Shown here: piece by piece, positions 32,697-42,038 of the stretch
How the letters are laid out: every line of letters begins with the position of its first letter
Position numbering within the stretch: position 1 is the first letter of the stretch
Origin: Acidobacteriota bacterium
GTDB taxonomy: Bacteria; Acidobacteriota; Blastocatellia; RBC074
NCBI GenBank assembly: GCA_019639255.1
Contig: JAHBSF010000001.1
Span: 1 to 64,000, forward strand
Reading direction: 5' to 3'
Length of the DNA stretch: 64,000 bases
Position numbers and translations under genes: made by a program
The notes under the pieces: generated by a model
What the model was told of the DNA's origin: nothing
Databases searched by the model: none
The model's input: only the letters and a program-made list of their open reading frames with translations

Positions 32697-34028
32697 ATGC
32701 ATTACATTGATGGAAGCAAGAACTCGGTTTATTTTCTGAATTTCCGCGTCTTCTGCGTTCTCTCCGTATTGATTTTCATGTTTTCCGCTACAGCGCCGGC
32801 GCAAACTTCGCGGTTGACGCTCGCCGAAATTGCATCCCGCGCGCGCGTCGGGCATCCGATGATAATCTCCGCACGGCAGCGCGTTGCAGCACTCGAAGGC
32901 GAGCGGCTCGAAGCCGGATTGCGTCCCAATCCTCAACTGACCATCAGCGGTGAAAACTTTCCGCTCGAACCTCCGCAAAACGGTTTTTCATTTAATCGCA
33001 CGCTCGATTGGTTCGCCACCTACACGCATACGTTTGAAACCGCGGGCAAGCGCGGATTGCGCGTGGCTGCGGCGGATCGCTCCATAGAAGCCGCGATTGC
33101 GGAAGCCGAATCGGTCGAGCGGCGTGTTGTGTTCGAGGTCAAGGCGAGTTACAGGCGAGCGGCGATTGCGCAGGCGCGCACGGCGCTGTTGCGCACGAGC
33201 CTGGATCAGTTGGGACAACTCGTAATGCTCAACGAGGCGCGCGTGCGCGAGGGGTATACGGCGGAAGGGGAGCTTATAAAAACGCGCCTCGAAGCGCAGC
33301 GGTTTGAAATGCAGTTGCGGCGCGCGACCCTCGACGCCGAGCGCGCCAAGGTTCAACTGCTTCAGGCCGCCGGAGCGATTTCGTTTACTTTGAGGGATAC
33401 GGATTTTGAACTCGACGAACGAATCGATTACGAGCCCGTATCCCTGAATCCGCAAACGCTCGAAGAAGCCGCGCTCAGGCAGCCTCTTGTCAGGCGCGCG
33501 GCGTCGCGCGTGGAAGCCGCGCACGCGCTGGTATTGCTCGAACGCGCGCGCGCGCGGCCCGACATAACCTTCACCGCGGGTTACAAACGAAACAGCGTCG
33601 ACAACGCGATGTTCGGGGCAATGACCGTTCCGCTTCCGATCTACAGCCGCAACCGCGGCTCGATTGCGCGCGCAGAAGCCGATGAAGCTGCGGCGGAAGC
33701 GGAACTGCGATTCGTACGAAGCTCGGTGCTGGCCGAACTCGCGATGGCTCGTCTTTCGTTTGAAACCTACCGGCAGCAGATCGAAAGCATGCGCGCGGGT
33801 TTTTTGCGCGACGCCGATGCAACGCAGCAGATAACGCTTGCGGCGTATCGCGAGGGCGCCGTAGATCTGCTCGTGCTGCTGGATGCGCAGCGCAGTCGCG
33901 GTCAGGCGCAGGAACTGTGGCTTCAGGCGCTCGAAGACTACCAGATCGCCGTTCACGAACTCGAACGCGTAGCGGGCATAGAGCAGTTGCCCCGCATAAC
34001 ATCCACCGCACGAGCGGCGGAAAAATGA
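32697..34028 (+). CDS. TolC-family outer-membrane efflux protein
   Basis: 443 residues. A signal peptide (VFCVLSVLIFMFSATAPAQ) is followed by two repeated alpha-helical/beta halves: LTLAEIASRARVGHPMIISA begins the first, and a NPQTLEEAALRQPLVRRAAS block the second. The helix segment with GYTAEGELIKTRLEAQRFE is typical of CzcC/CusC-type channels. It forms the outer-membrane part of the metal efflux pump encoded downstream. The longer frame upstream overlaps thiE and lacks a signal at its start, so I use this ATG. Confidence 0.88.
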   Translation: MHYIDGSKNSVYFLNFRVFCVLSVLIFMFSATAPAQTSRLTLAEIASRARVGHPMIISARQRVAALEGERLEAGLRPNPQLTISGENFPLEPPQNGFSFNRTLDWFATYTHTFETAGKRGLRVAAADRSIEAAIAEAESVERRVVFEVKASYRRAAIAQARTALLRTSLDQLGQLVMLNEARVREGYTAEGELIKTRLEAQRFEMQLRRATLDAERAKVQLLQAAGAISFTLRDTDFELDERIDYEPVSLNPQTLEEAALRQPLVRRAASRVEAAHALVLLERARARPDITFTAGYKRNSVDNAMFGAMTVPLPIYSRNRGSIARAEADEAAAEAELRFVRSSVLAELAMARLSFETYRQQIESMRAGFLRDADATQQITLAAYREGAVDLLVLLDAQRSRGQAQELWLQALEDYQIAVHELERVAGIEQLPRITSTARAAEK

Positions 34029-34043
34029 TACCGGAGAATTGTA

Positions 34044-35327
34044 TTGGCTACCGAAGACCAGTCGCAGTCAGAAATTCCGATGCCTTCCGACGCCCGACCG
34101 TCTGCACGCCGAAACAGGTGGCTTGGGGCGCTGCTTGCAGCATCGCTGCTGATAAACGTAATTGTTCTTTACCGCATGCGCGGAGGCGAACCTCAGGCCG
34201 TTCCTGCCGCTGCGGTTGAAGAAAAGAAAGACAACGCAGGCGCGCAAAACTCCGGGCAAAGCGATCGGGTGGAGCTTTCAGCCGAAGCCGTAAAGCGCGC
34301 CGGAATCGAGAGCAGGGAAGCGGCTATGATCGCTCTCGATCGCGTAATCGAGGCGCCGGGCCGCCTTGCAGTCAACGCCGACGCTTCGGCGCGCGTGGGA
34401 TCTTTTGTAGAGGGGCGCGTCACGCGCGTCACGGTCGTAGTGGGTGATGCGGTCAAGCAGGATCAGCCCGTTGTTTATATTCACAGCCACGAAGTTGCGC
34501 AGGCGCGCGCCGATTATGCGAGCGCGCACGCCTCGATCATTCGCGCGGAAAAGAGTCTGGAGCAGGCGCGCATAGAGCTTGCGCGCGCCGACCGCCTGCT
34601 CGAAGCCAGGGCATTGTCGCAGCGCGAACGCATGCAGGCCGAAGCCGCGGTCAACGCAGCGCAGGCGGACCTTGCGCAGGCGCGCGCCGAAGAACATCGC
34701 GCCGAAGAGTTTCTGCATCACCTCGGCGCATCCCCCACGGGCGAAGACGACGCCGTAGTGCGCGCTCCGCAATCGGGCGCCGTGCTTGAACGGCTCGTGA
34801 CGCCGGGAACCGCAGTAACACCCGCTACCGATTTGCTGCGCATAGCCGACCTGTCTACCCTCTGGGCCGTGGCCGAAGTGCCCGAAACCCAGGCATCCGG
34901 AGTTCATACGGGGCAAGCGGTTGAAATCGCGGTGGCGGCGTTTCCGGATGTGGTATTCGCCGGGCGCGTAATCCATATCGGGGACATGCTAAGCGCAACT
35001 ACGCGAACCATCCAGGTGCGTTGTCTTGTGCGAAACACGGGCGGAAGGTTGCGCCCCGAGATGTTTGCGCAGATCAGGATTTCTGCGGGCGCGGGTCGAC
35101 AGGCGCTCGCCGTGCCGCGAGATGCAGTAGCCGAATCGGCGGGCGAGCGGTTTGTTTTTATCGACCTCGGCGGTGGAGCATTTGCAAAACGCGTTGTTCA
35201 AACCGGGATTGAACAGGGCGATCGCATCGAAATTCTTTCGGGCCTGCAACCCGGTGAACGTATTGCCGTGCGGGGAACTTTTTATCTGAAATCGGCGTTG
35301 CTCAAAAGCGCACTGTCCGATGAGTGA
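34044..35327 (+). CDS. RND efflux periplasmic adaptor (CusB/CzcB type)
   Basis: 427 residues. One membrane anchor (about residues 28-46) follows a short cytoplasmic start. The adaptor has a lipoyl-like domain (VEGRVTRVTVVVGDAV), a helical hairpin rich in Ala/Arg/Glu (ARADYASAHASIIRAEKSLE onwards), and the beta-barrel/MP domains with DLSTLWAVAEVPETQ. LQPGERIAVRGTFYLKSALL ends the protein as in CusB. A TTG start is used, with a CGGAGA ribosome site 6 nt upstream; 15 nt separates it from the outer-membrane factor gene. The His/Met-rich metal-chaperone tail of CusF-fused forms is absent. Confidence 0.9.
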   Translation: MATEDQSQSEIPMPSDARPSARRNRWLGALLAASLLINVIVLYRMRGGEPQAVPAAAVEEKKDNAGAQNSGQSDRVELSAEAVKRAGIESREAAMIALDRVIEAPGRLAVNADASARVGSFVEGRVTRVTVVVGDAVKQDQPVVYIHSHEVAQARADYASAHASIIRAEKSLEQARIELARADRLLEARALSQRERMQAEAAVNAAQADLAQARAEEHRAEEFLHHLGASPTGEDDAVVRAPQSGAVLERLVTPGTAVTPATDLLRIADLSTLWAVAEVPETQASGVHTGQAVEIAVAAFPDVVFAGRVIHIGDMLSATTRTIQVRCLVRNTGGRLRPEMFAQIRISAGAGRQALAVPRDAVAESAGERFVFIDLGGGAFAKRVVQTGIEQGDRIEILSGLQPGERIAVRGTFYLKSALLKSALSDE

Positions 35328-35337
35328 GGAGGAGAAG

Positions 35338-35831
35338 AAGAAGTGCTGAGTGCTGAGTGCTGAGTGCTGAGTGCAGTTTGGAACTGAAGAACTTCAATAC
35401 AGAGCGTCTGTAAATGCTCTTATGAAAATAGGGGCTAAACCCTGTATTTTCATTCGTGGTGGTGATGCCGCGAATCATGTTGGCTCTGTTAATCAGGTTC
35501 TTTGAGTTTTCAGCCGCGAAGCGGCGAAAGATCTGTAGCCTGGTGCGTGAGCGCCAGGTCAGATTTAGAAACGCGTTCAAGCCCTGAAAGGGCGAAAGAT
35601 CTTCCGCCCCTCCGGGGCTGGTACGGCTTCTCTACACTCACCCAGGGCTTACGCCCTGGGCTACAGATCTTTCGCCGCTTCGCGGCTGAAAACTCAAAGA
35701 ACCTGATTAACAGAGCATTTACAGACGCTCTGTTTACAGACGCTCTGTTTAGAAGTTCTTCAGTTCCAAATTGCACTCAGCACTCAGCACTCAGCACTCA
35801 GCACTTCTTCCTCGCACTCAGCACTTCTTCT
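35338..35831. repeat. Composite nested inverted repeat with heptamer ends
   Basis: About 0.5 kb between adaptor and pump genes. From outside in: GTGCTGA tandem arrays (35341-35373 against 35774-35804), AACTGAAGAACTTC against GAAGTTCTTCAGTT, CAGAGCGTCTGTAAATGCTC against its mirror near 35711-35731, and a perfect 58-bp pair at 35483-35540 and 35659-35716. The centre contains smaller hairpins such as CCCAGGGC/GCCCTGGG. No protein is encoded. Confidence 0.9.
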
Positions 35832-35853
35832 CCGCATATAGCACCCTTTGATC

Positions 35854-38800
35854 ATGATTCGTCCAATCATAGAATTTTCGATACGCCAACGTTTTCTCGG
35901 CATTGTATTTACTCTTGCCGTAGCCGGACTCGGCGTCTACGCGCTTACGTCCATCCCTATCGATGCATTCCCGGATCTTACGAACAATCAGGTTGTAGTC
36001 GTCACCGAAGCGCCCGGAATGGCGGCCATCGAAGTCGAGCAGCTCATCACCTATCCGGTCGAGAGCGCGCTGATGGGCATCCGCAATACCGAGCAGATTC
36101 GTTCGATTTCCAAGTTCGGCCTCTCGATGATTTCGGTTGTGTTTCCCGACAACGTGGACACCTATTTTGCGCGCCAGTTAGTCAACGAGCGGTTGCAGGA
36201 AGCGCGCACGCGCATACCCGCGGGTTACGAGCCGTCGATGGGGCCCGTGGCGACGGCTTTCGGCGAGGTATATCAGTATGTCATCGAGGGTGACGGATAC
36301 TCGGCGATGGATTTGAAGACGCTCCACGACTGGACGATCCGCCCGCAACTGCGCACGGTGCCGGGCGTGAGCGAGGTCAATTCCTGGGGCGGCTTCACAA
36401 GGCAGTATCACGTCCTGATCGATCCGGACCGGTTGCTTTCCTACGGATTGACGATCCCGGACGTTACGAGAGCCGTCAGCGAAAGCAATGCTAATTTCGG
36501 CGGCAGCTACGTCGAACGCGGCGCCGAAAGCTATACGATCAGGGGCCTCGGGCGCTTTGATGTCGAGCGCGCCGAAGCGGAAATCGGGGCGGTTGTAATC
36601 AGGTCGACTTCGGGTGTGCCGGTGCTTGTGCGCGATGTTGCGCGCGTAGAGGCGGGGCCCGCGGTGCGCAACGGCGCCGTAACGCGCGACGGGCGCGGCG
36701 AGGTAGTCTCCGGAATGGTCATCATGACCAAGGGGGAAAACTCCAGAGCCGTCATTCAGCGCATCGAAGCGCGCGTCGCCGAAATAGCCAAGACGCTCCC
36801 CGAAGGCGTGAAAATTACGCCGTTTTACGAACAGTCCACGCTCGTCAACCGGACCACGCGCACAATTGCGACAAACCTCATCGAGGGCGGACTGCTCGTT
36901 ATACTCGTGCTTTTTGTATTTCTCAACAACCTGCGAGCTTCGCTCATAGTCGCGTCGATAATACCGCTTTCGATGCTCACCGCCTTTATAGGCATGCGCG
37001 TCTTCGGCGTGACCGCAAATCTGATGAGCCTCGGCGCAATCGACTTCGGGCTGATTGTGGACGGCGCGGTTGTGATGATAGAGAGTTTTCTTGCGCGAAT
37101 GGCCATGGACCGCGTGCGCAACCGCGACGAGATCCGTCGCACCGTGCTGCAAACCGCCCTCGAAGTGGGCCGTCCCGTTTTTTTCGGTGTAGTCATCATC
37201 ATAGCGGTTTACCTGCCGATATTTACCCTTGAAGGACTCGAAGCCCGCATGTTCCGCCCCATGGCGCTTGCCGTATGCTGCGCGCTCATAGGGGCGCTCG
37301 GCCTTACGCTTACGATGATTCCCGCCGTGGGTTCACTCCTGCTCAAGCCGCACGCCCACGGCCGGCACGAACGCGCGATGCAGGCGCTTCAGCGCGCCTA
37401 TCGACGCCTGCTTGCAGCGGTCGTGCGCCGGCGCGCAGTCACGATCGGCGCCGGAGGTGTAATGATCGCAGCGGCGGTTGCGTCGATCGGGTATCTGGGC
37501 ACGGAGTTTATGCCGCAACTCGACGAAGGAGCGCTGCTGATTGAGACTCGCAGGTTGCCGTCCGTGTCGCTTACGGAATCGGTGAAGATTGCAACCGAAG
37601 TCGAGCGCGTAGTGTTGACGTTTCCAGAAGTCGAAACCGTGGTGACGAAACTCGGCCGGCCCGATCTGGCTACCGAAGCCATGGGCATATACCAGGGCGA
37701 CGTATACGTCATTCTCAAACCGATCGATGAATGGAAGACGGTTGCTACGAAGGATGAGCTAATAGAAGCGCTCGACCGCAGGCTTCAGGATGTGCCCGGC
37801 GTTGCATACAACTTTACGCAGCCGCTTGCGATGCGACTGGATGAAGTACTTTCGGGAGTAAAGGCCGATGTGGCGGTGAAGCTGTTCGGCGACGAATTTT
37901 CGATACTCGAACGCGAGGCGCGCCGTCTGGAAGCAGTGCTTGCGCGCGTGCCGGGCGCAGCCGACGTGCAGATAGAAACACTCGGCGGAGCGCAGGAACT
38001 GCGGATCGAACTCGATCGCGCGGCGATGACCCGCTACGGCCTGCGCGTAGAGGATGTAAAAACCGTAATCGAGGCTGCAGTTGGCGGGGCTTTCGCCTCG
38101 GAGGTAATAGACGGGCGCAGGAGATTCGGAATCGTAGTCAGATTGCCCGAAGACAAGCGCCGGGACGAGGATGTCATACGCGCGCTCGTCATACCGACGC
38201 CCGGGGGAGAGCGCGTCAACCTTGGTGCGGTTGCGCGTCTTGTGCGTTCAGAAGGGCCGGAGGTGATCAATCGCGAGGATGCGCAGCGCCGCATCGTGGT
38301 TCAGGGAAACGTGCGAGGCAGGGACATCGGCAGCTTTGTGGCCGAAGCGCAATCGGCTATTGATCGGGAGATAAAACTGCCGGAAGGATACTTTCTGGCC
38401 TGGGGCGGCGAGTTCGAGAATCAGGAGCGTGCCATGCGCCGCCTTTATATCGTGGTGCCTCTTTCGATTCTGCTGATTTTCGTCCTGCTTTATTCGACGT
38501 TCAATTCGGTGAAGTACGCGCTGCTGATCATCGCCAATGTGCCGTTTGCGCTCGTGGGCGGGGTGGGCGCGCTGTGGGCGCGCGGTCTGAATCTGAGCCT
38601 TTCGGCCGCGATCGGATTTATTGCGCTCTTCGGCGTTGCGGTGCTGAACGGGCTCGTTATGGTGAGTTACATAAATAAACTGCGCAACGAGGGAGCAACG
38701 CTGCGCGAGGCTGTGCTGGACGGCGCAAGCGCTCGGCTGCGGCCCGTACTTATGACGGCGCTGGTGGCGAGTCTGGGATTTGTTCCCATGGCGTTATCCA

Positions 38801-39024
38801 CCGCTCCGGGCGCCGAGGTGCAGCGCCCGCTTGCGAGCGTAGTCATAGGTGGACTGATGACGGCGACGCTGCTGACGCTTTTTGTCCTGCCGACGCTTTA
38901 TGAAGTCGTATCGGGGGGCACGGGCGCCGGAAAAGAAGTCCAGGACAGAGTAAATCCTTCCCCGGTCGATGCTGCTGGGGAGCATTCCTCAGAAGGGCGC
39001 GAACTGGTTACCACGCCTGAGTAA
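35854..39024 (+). CDS. Heavy-metal efflux RND pump (CzcA/CusA family)
   Basis: About 1056 residues with 12 membrane segments in the standard RND plan. Early blocks are TSIPIDAFPDLTNNQVVVVT and ITYPVESALMG, characteristic of the heavy-metal (HME) subfamily. The proton-relay helix has SLGAIDFGLIVDGAVVMIES, with the Asp residues expected of this group. The pore region includes EFMPQLDEGALLIETRRLPS. The ion is likely Cu, Ag, Zn or Co, but methionine/carboxylate selectivity was not resolved. It forms a tripartite pump with the two preceding products, although a 0.5 kb repeat intervenes. ATG at 35854 is preferred over a TTG two codons earlier. Confidence 0.93.
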   Translation: MIRPIIEFSIRQRFLGIVFTLAVAGLGVYALTSIPIDAFPDLTNNQVVVVTEAPGMAAIEVEQLITYPVESALMGIRNTEQIRSISKFGLSMISVVFPDNVDTYFARQLVNERLQEARTRIPAGYEPSMGPVATAFGEVYQYVIEGDGYSAMDLKTLHDWTIRPQLRTVPGVSEVNSWGGFTRQYHVLIDPDRLLSYGLTIPDVTRAVSESNANFGGSYVERGAESYTIRGLGRFDVERAEAEIGAVVIRSTSGVPVLVRDVARVEAGPAVRNGAVTRDGRGEVVSGMVIMTKGENSRAVIQRIEARVAEIAKTLPEGVKITPFYEQSTLVNRTTRTIATNLIEGGLLVILVLFVFLNNLRASLIVASIIPLSMLTAFIGMRVFGVTANLMSLGAIDFGLIVDGAVVMIESFLARMAMDRVRNRDEIRRTVLQTALEVGRPVFFGVVIIIAVYLPIFTLEGLEARMFRPMALAVCCALIGALGLTLTMIPAVGSLLLKPHAHGRHERAMQALQRAYRRLLAAVVRRRAVTIGAGGVMIAAAVASIGYLGTEFMPQLDEGALLIETRRLPSVSLTESVKIATEVERVVLTFPEVETVVTKLGRPDLATEAMGIYQGDVYVILKPIDEWKTVATKDELIEALDRRLQDVPGVAYNFTQPLAMRLDEVLSGVKADVAVKLFGDEFSILEREARRLEAVLARVPGAADVQIETLGGAQELRIELDRAAMTRYGLRVEDVKTVIEAAVGGAFASEVIDGRRRFGIVVRLPEDKRRDEDVIRALVIPTPGGERVNLGAVARLVRSEGPEVINREDAQRRIVVQGNVRGRDIGSFVAEAQSAIDREIKLPEGYFLAWGGEFENQERAMRRLYIVVPLSILLIFVLLYSTFNSVKYALLIIANVPFALVGGVGALWARGLNLSLSAAIGFIALFGVAVLNGLVMVSYINKLRNEGATLREAVLDGASARLRPVLMTALVASLGFVPMALSTAPGAEVQRPLASVVIGGLMTATLLTLFVLPTLYEVVSGGTGAGKEVQDRVNPSPVDAAGEHSSEGRELVTTPE

Positions 39025-39238
39025 GTTTGCGCAGCGGCGCAGGGTCGCGCCGCGCCGCTCTGGGCACGATACGCGCAAAACATTCATAGCAGCGGAAGTG
39101 AAAATCCACGTCCATTTCGGCCGATACGGCCGTGCTGCGACAATTGGGGCATTGCGATATATAGGAGCGATCTCCCAGATCCACCAGGATCGTGCGCTCC
39201 TCTCTTCTGTTGGCCGGCGGGACAAATTCACATAACAC
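39008..39238 (-). CDS. Small zinc-ribbon protein
   Basis: 76 residues. Two Cys pairs, CPNC (about 29-32) and CYEC (about 49-52), can bind zinc, with a beta-strand spacer between; the rest is basic. A GGAGG sequence is about 12 nt before the ATG. It overlaps the 3' end of the efflux pump gene by 17 nt in convergent orientation. The function is unknown; it resembles small ribbon proteins that help transcription or translation factors. Confidence is moderate because of the small size. Confidence 0.5.
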   Translation of the reverse strand: MLCEFVPPANRREERTILVDLGDRSYISQCPNCRSTAVSAEMDVDFHFRCYECFARIVPRAARRDPAPLRKLTQAW

Positions 39239-39508
39239 GGCCGTATCCTCCTGCCGCAGCTCCGATTAACGCCTTCAATCTCAAGCCGTTCGGTCCCACG
39301 CTGCGGCCACCTTCGCCCGCCCGGAAAGCGGACATTCCACCCATCACCATTTACGGCTGGTTGATGTTTCAACCCCGCCGGTTTCCCATCCCTGAAATCA
39401 TCAGTTCATTCCATCCGATTTACCAAAAACAATTTCAAGCAATTTGCGTGCACAAGATTCCAAAGAGCTGAAAACCCGCCGGAAATCGGCTCGGTACGCC
39501 CCCGCAAA

Positions 39509-39718
39509 ATGATCGGGCTCCGTAAAATTACGGAGCCAATCCTAGGTAAATCACCGAATTGCGGCGGCATTGCGGAACAGGTTATATTTCGCGATCTTCG
39601 GTTGAGTGCCTCCACGCTTAAGACTCACCTGTATGTATTTGAAGAACCGGACGCGCACTGGGACGGTAAAAATCAACGTTGCGGTATTGGCGTCCGAGAG
39701 ACGGGGCTGGACGAGTGA
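39509..39718 (+). pseudogene. Possible LuxR-type helix-turn-helix remnant
   Basis: A short frame whose middle reads IAEQVIFRDLRLSASTLKTH, close to the GerE/LuxR DNA-recognition helix, followed by LYVFEEPDAH, which recalls the usual YRIFEKLDAH. There is an apparent insertion between the two helices, and the N-terminal domain is missing. It ends in TGATG overlapping the start of the PAS-like gene, so a fused or coupled regulator may have existed here. Confidence 0.3.
39516..39537. promoter_or_regulatory. Perfect inverted repeat, operator-like
   Basis: GGCTCCGTAA and TTACGGAGCC flank a 2-bp centre. Its size and symmetry fit a dimeric repressor or activator site. It is upstream of the PAS-like gene. 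The remaining sequence from 39239 to 39508 shows no gene or structure that I recognise. Confidence 0.45.
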
Positions 39719-40308
39719 TGGTATACATCATTGATGCTGCCGACCGGGTCATTCATCTGGATGAGGACTGGGTGAAGTGTGCGGGGGAGATGGGGCGCGA
39801 GGATTTGGCGCCGGGCCGGATTCTCGGACGTACGATCTGGTCTTTCCTGCACGGCATCGAGACGGTACATCTTTACAGGCTGCTTGTGCGGCGTGCACGT
39901 CGCGGAGCGCAGATAGAGTTCCGGTTGGTTGTCAAAGCCGGCGGCGAGGCGCAGTTGCGGCGGATGAAGATTCAGGCTATCGCCGGGGGCGAAAGCGTGG
40001 TGTTTGAATCCTCTCCTATCGAGGCAGCCGAGCCTGATTCGACGCCGCTGTTATCTTCGGGTGAAGGGGAAGCGCAGGAGTCGCTTCTGATCGTATGCAG
40101 TTGGTGCGACCGGGTGAAGCTGCCCGATGAGACCTGGGTGGAAGTCGAGCAAGCCGTATCCCGTCTCGGCCTGTTTGAGCGAGAAACCCCGCCGAAGCTG
40201 ACGCACGGAGTGTGTGAAGACTGCTTCAAGTCGTTGGGGGGCGGCGACGACCGGCGGGACGACCGCACTACATACCTCTACGTAGACGCTGCTGGACAGT
40301 CCTCCTGA
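39718..40308 (+). CDS. PAS-like sensor with Cys-rich tail
   Basis: 196 residues. The first 115 residues (VYIIDAADRVIHLDEDWVKC, then a helix and beta-strands ending VVFESSPIE) resemble a PAS fold. The tail begins LLIVCSWCDRVKLPDETWVE and ends LTHGVCEDCF, giving a CxxC...CxxC pattern also seen at the ends of acidobacterial and delta-proteobacterial response-regulator or PAS proteins. It may bind a metal or redox ligand. No output domain is attached, so signal transfer would need a partner. ATG at 39718 is chosen because the PAS fold begins there. Confidence 0.7.
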   Translation: MVYIIDAADRVIHLDEDWVKCAGEMGREDLAPGRILGRTIWSFLHGIETVHLYRLLVRRARRGAQIEFRLVVKAGGEAQLRRMKIQAIAGGESVVFESSPIEAAEPDSTPLLSSGEGEAQESLLIVCSWCDRVKLPDETWVEVEQAVSRLGLFERETPPKLTHGVCEDCFKSLGGGDDRRDDRTTYLYVDAAGQSS

Positions 40309-40334
40309 GCATTTCTCCAAATCAAATCGGGAAA

Positions 40335-40418
40335 TAGCGAAAAAAAGGAAATTGACGGAACGAACGGAAAGCATCCATTTCCGTCTGTTTCGTCATTATT
40401 CGTTTGTTCCGTTGTCTT
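40335..40418. repeat. Long palindromic repeat, copy 14 (eroded)
   Basis: The inner part of the palindrome (ACGGAACGAACGGAAA and TTTCCGTCTGTTTCGTC) is recognisable; the outer GAGAGATA is lost on the left and the right ends CCGTTGTCTTG. Confidence 0.7.
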
Positions 40419-40511
40419 GTGACTTCTTGACAGAATGCGGTGAAATGGTCGATTTTAGGAGCGTCGCCGTCGTCGTCGAAGAAAACTACATTTCTACCCC
40501 AGTGGAGTGCG

Positions 40512-41861
40512 ATGATGAGATCCGGTCGTTTAGCGTCGATCGTTCTGTTGGTTGTGCTTTGCGCGGCATCGGTTGCAGCGCAGCAGCCGCGCGTGGATGT
40601 GTTGCCCGAGGCGTTGCGTGAGCGCGGCGCAAAGCTTCTGGATGAGCGAAACGATGCAGCGCGCGCCCGTCTGGCGGATGAACTGGTCCGCGCAGACGCT
40701 GCGGGCGCTCGCGCATTTCTGCTCTCTTTGCTTGCCGGCGACCCGGCGCCCGCCGTGCGGCTTGCGATAGTCAACCGTCTCGGACGGCAGTCTCACCCGG
40801 AAATCCGCCAGGCGCTGGAAAGCTGCGCGGCCTCGGACAGGGACGCAGCCGTTGCAATCCTTGCGCTCGATCGTTTGCGCGCCCAGCAGGCGCAGGACCT
40901 GATGCTGCTGCTTTACAGGCGGATCGAGCTGGCGCGCTCGAGCGGCGACACCGAGGGGTTGCACAAACTCGCCTCCGAACACGAACGGTGGGTATCGCTC
41001 GTAAGGGGCGTGATGCTGCCCTCGTTTATGCGCCGCCCGCCGGAACTCTTTGAGATCAAGGCGTCGGACGGTCCGGTTCGTTTTCTGGCTTTTGGAGATT
41101 ACGGAACCGGTTCGGATCACCAGAAGCGCACGGCCGCGGCGATGCTTGCGCATCATCGCAGGACGCCGTTCGACTTCGGCGTGACGCTCGGCGACAACTT
41201 CTACAGCGTGGGCATGGACAGCCCCGAGGACCCGCGCTGGAAAACCCAGTGGGAGGATCTCTACACGCCGCTCGGCATCCGGTTCTACGCCACGCTCGGC
41301 AATCACGACTGGGGGCAGGCCGACAGCCCCGCAGCCGAACTGCTCTACGCGGCAAAGAGCCCGAGCTGGCGCCTGCCGTCGCTCTACTACACCTTTACCG
41401 CCGGTCCCGTGCAGTTTTTCGCGCTCGATACAAACGAAATGTCCGAGGCGCAGCTTTTGTGGCTCGACGCGGAAATCAAAAAGAGCACAGCAAAGTGGAA
41501 GATCGCCTACGGCCATCATCCGATAATTACGGCCGGACAGCACGGCGACAGCCAGACGCTCATACGCAGGCTTCTGCCGCTTCTAAAGAACCGGGTGGAT
41601 GCGTATTTCGCCGGGCACGATCACGACCTTCAGCACCTGAAACCCGAAGGTGGAGTACATTTCTTCGTGTCGGGCGGCGGCGGTGCGGGGATTCGCCCGG
41701 TGAAATCGGATCCGCGCTCGCTGTTTGCGAAATCCGCTTACGGATTTGCCATAGTTGAAGTTGACGCCGGACGGCTGAACGTAAAATTTGCATCGCCGGA
41801 TTCTGACGGGGTGCTTTATGAATATGCCCTGACCGCCAATACGCCTGCGGATGGAAAGTGA
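40512..41861 (+). CDS. Metallophosphoesterase (purple acid phosphatase-like), secreted
   Basis: 449 residues. A signal peptide (LASIVLLVVLCAASVAAQ) is followed by an N-terminal helical region of about 150 residues that has HEAT-like spacing, then the calcineurin-like domain: FGDYGTG, VTLGDNFYS, TLGNHDWG, YGHHPI and GHDHDLQ. These five blocks bind the dinuclear metal and are closest to tartrate-resistant acid phosphatases. The N-terminal extension is not standard. The gene's TGA stop overlaps a repeat. ATG 40512 is used; ATG 40515 is equivalent. Confidence 0.88.
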   Translation: MMRSGRLASIVLLVVLCAASVAAQQPRVDVLPEALRERGAKLLDERNDAARARLADELVRADAAGARAFLLSLLAGDPAPAVRLAIVNRLGRQSHPEIRQALESCAASDRDAAVAILALDRLRAQQAQDLMLLLYRRIELARSSGDTEGLHKLASEHERWVSLVRGVMLPSFMRRPPELFEIKASDGPVRFLAFGDYGTGSDHQKRTAAAMLAHHRRTPFDFGVTLGDNFYSVGMDSPEDPRWKTQWEDLYTPLGIRFYATLGNHDWGQADSPAAELLYAAKSPSWRLPSLYYTFTAGPVQFFALDTNEMSEAQLLWLDAEIKKSTAKWKIAYGHHPIITAGQHGDSQTLIRRLLPLLKNRVDAYFAGHDHDLQHLKPEGGVHFFVSGGGGAGIRPVKSDPRSLFAKSAYGFAIVEVDAGRLNVKFASPDSDGVLYEYALTANTPADGK

Positions 41862-42004
41862 GATAACGGAACGAACGGAAATATTCGCAGTGATTCCCGG
41901 TTTGAAAAGCGAACAAACCGCGGAATACGCCGAAGAAACGGAACTCGCTGAAAACTATCGTATGTTCCGTGATTTCCGTTTCTTCGGCGTATTCCGCGGT
42001 TATA
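41859..42004. repeat. Long palindromic repeat, copy 15 (hybrid)
   Basis: The left edge GAGATAACGGAACGAACGGAAA belongs to the family, but the inner inverted pair is different: ACCGCGGAATACGCCGAAGA at about 41919 against TCTTCGGCGTATTCCGCGGT near 41982. It runs from the stop codon of the phosphatase towards the coiled-coil gene. Confidence 0.75.
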
Positions 42005-42038
42005 CGGTCAGCATTGGCGAAAGCGTAGTTCCGGTCGA

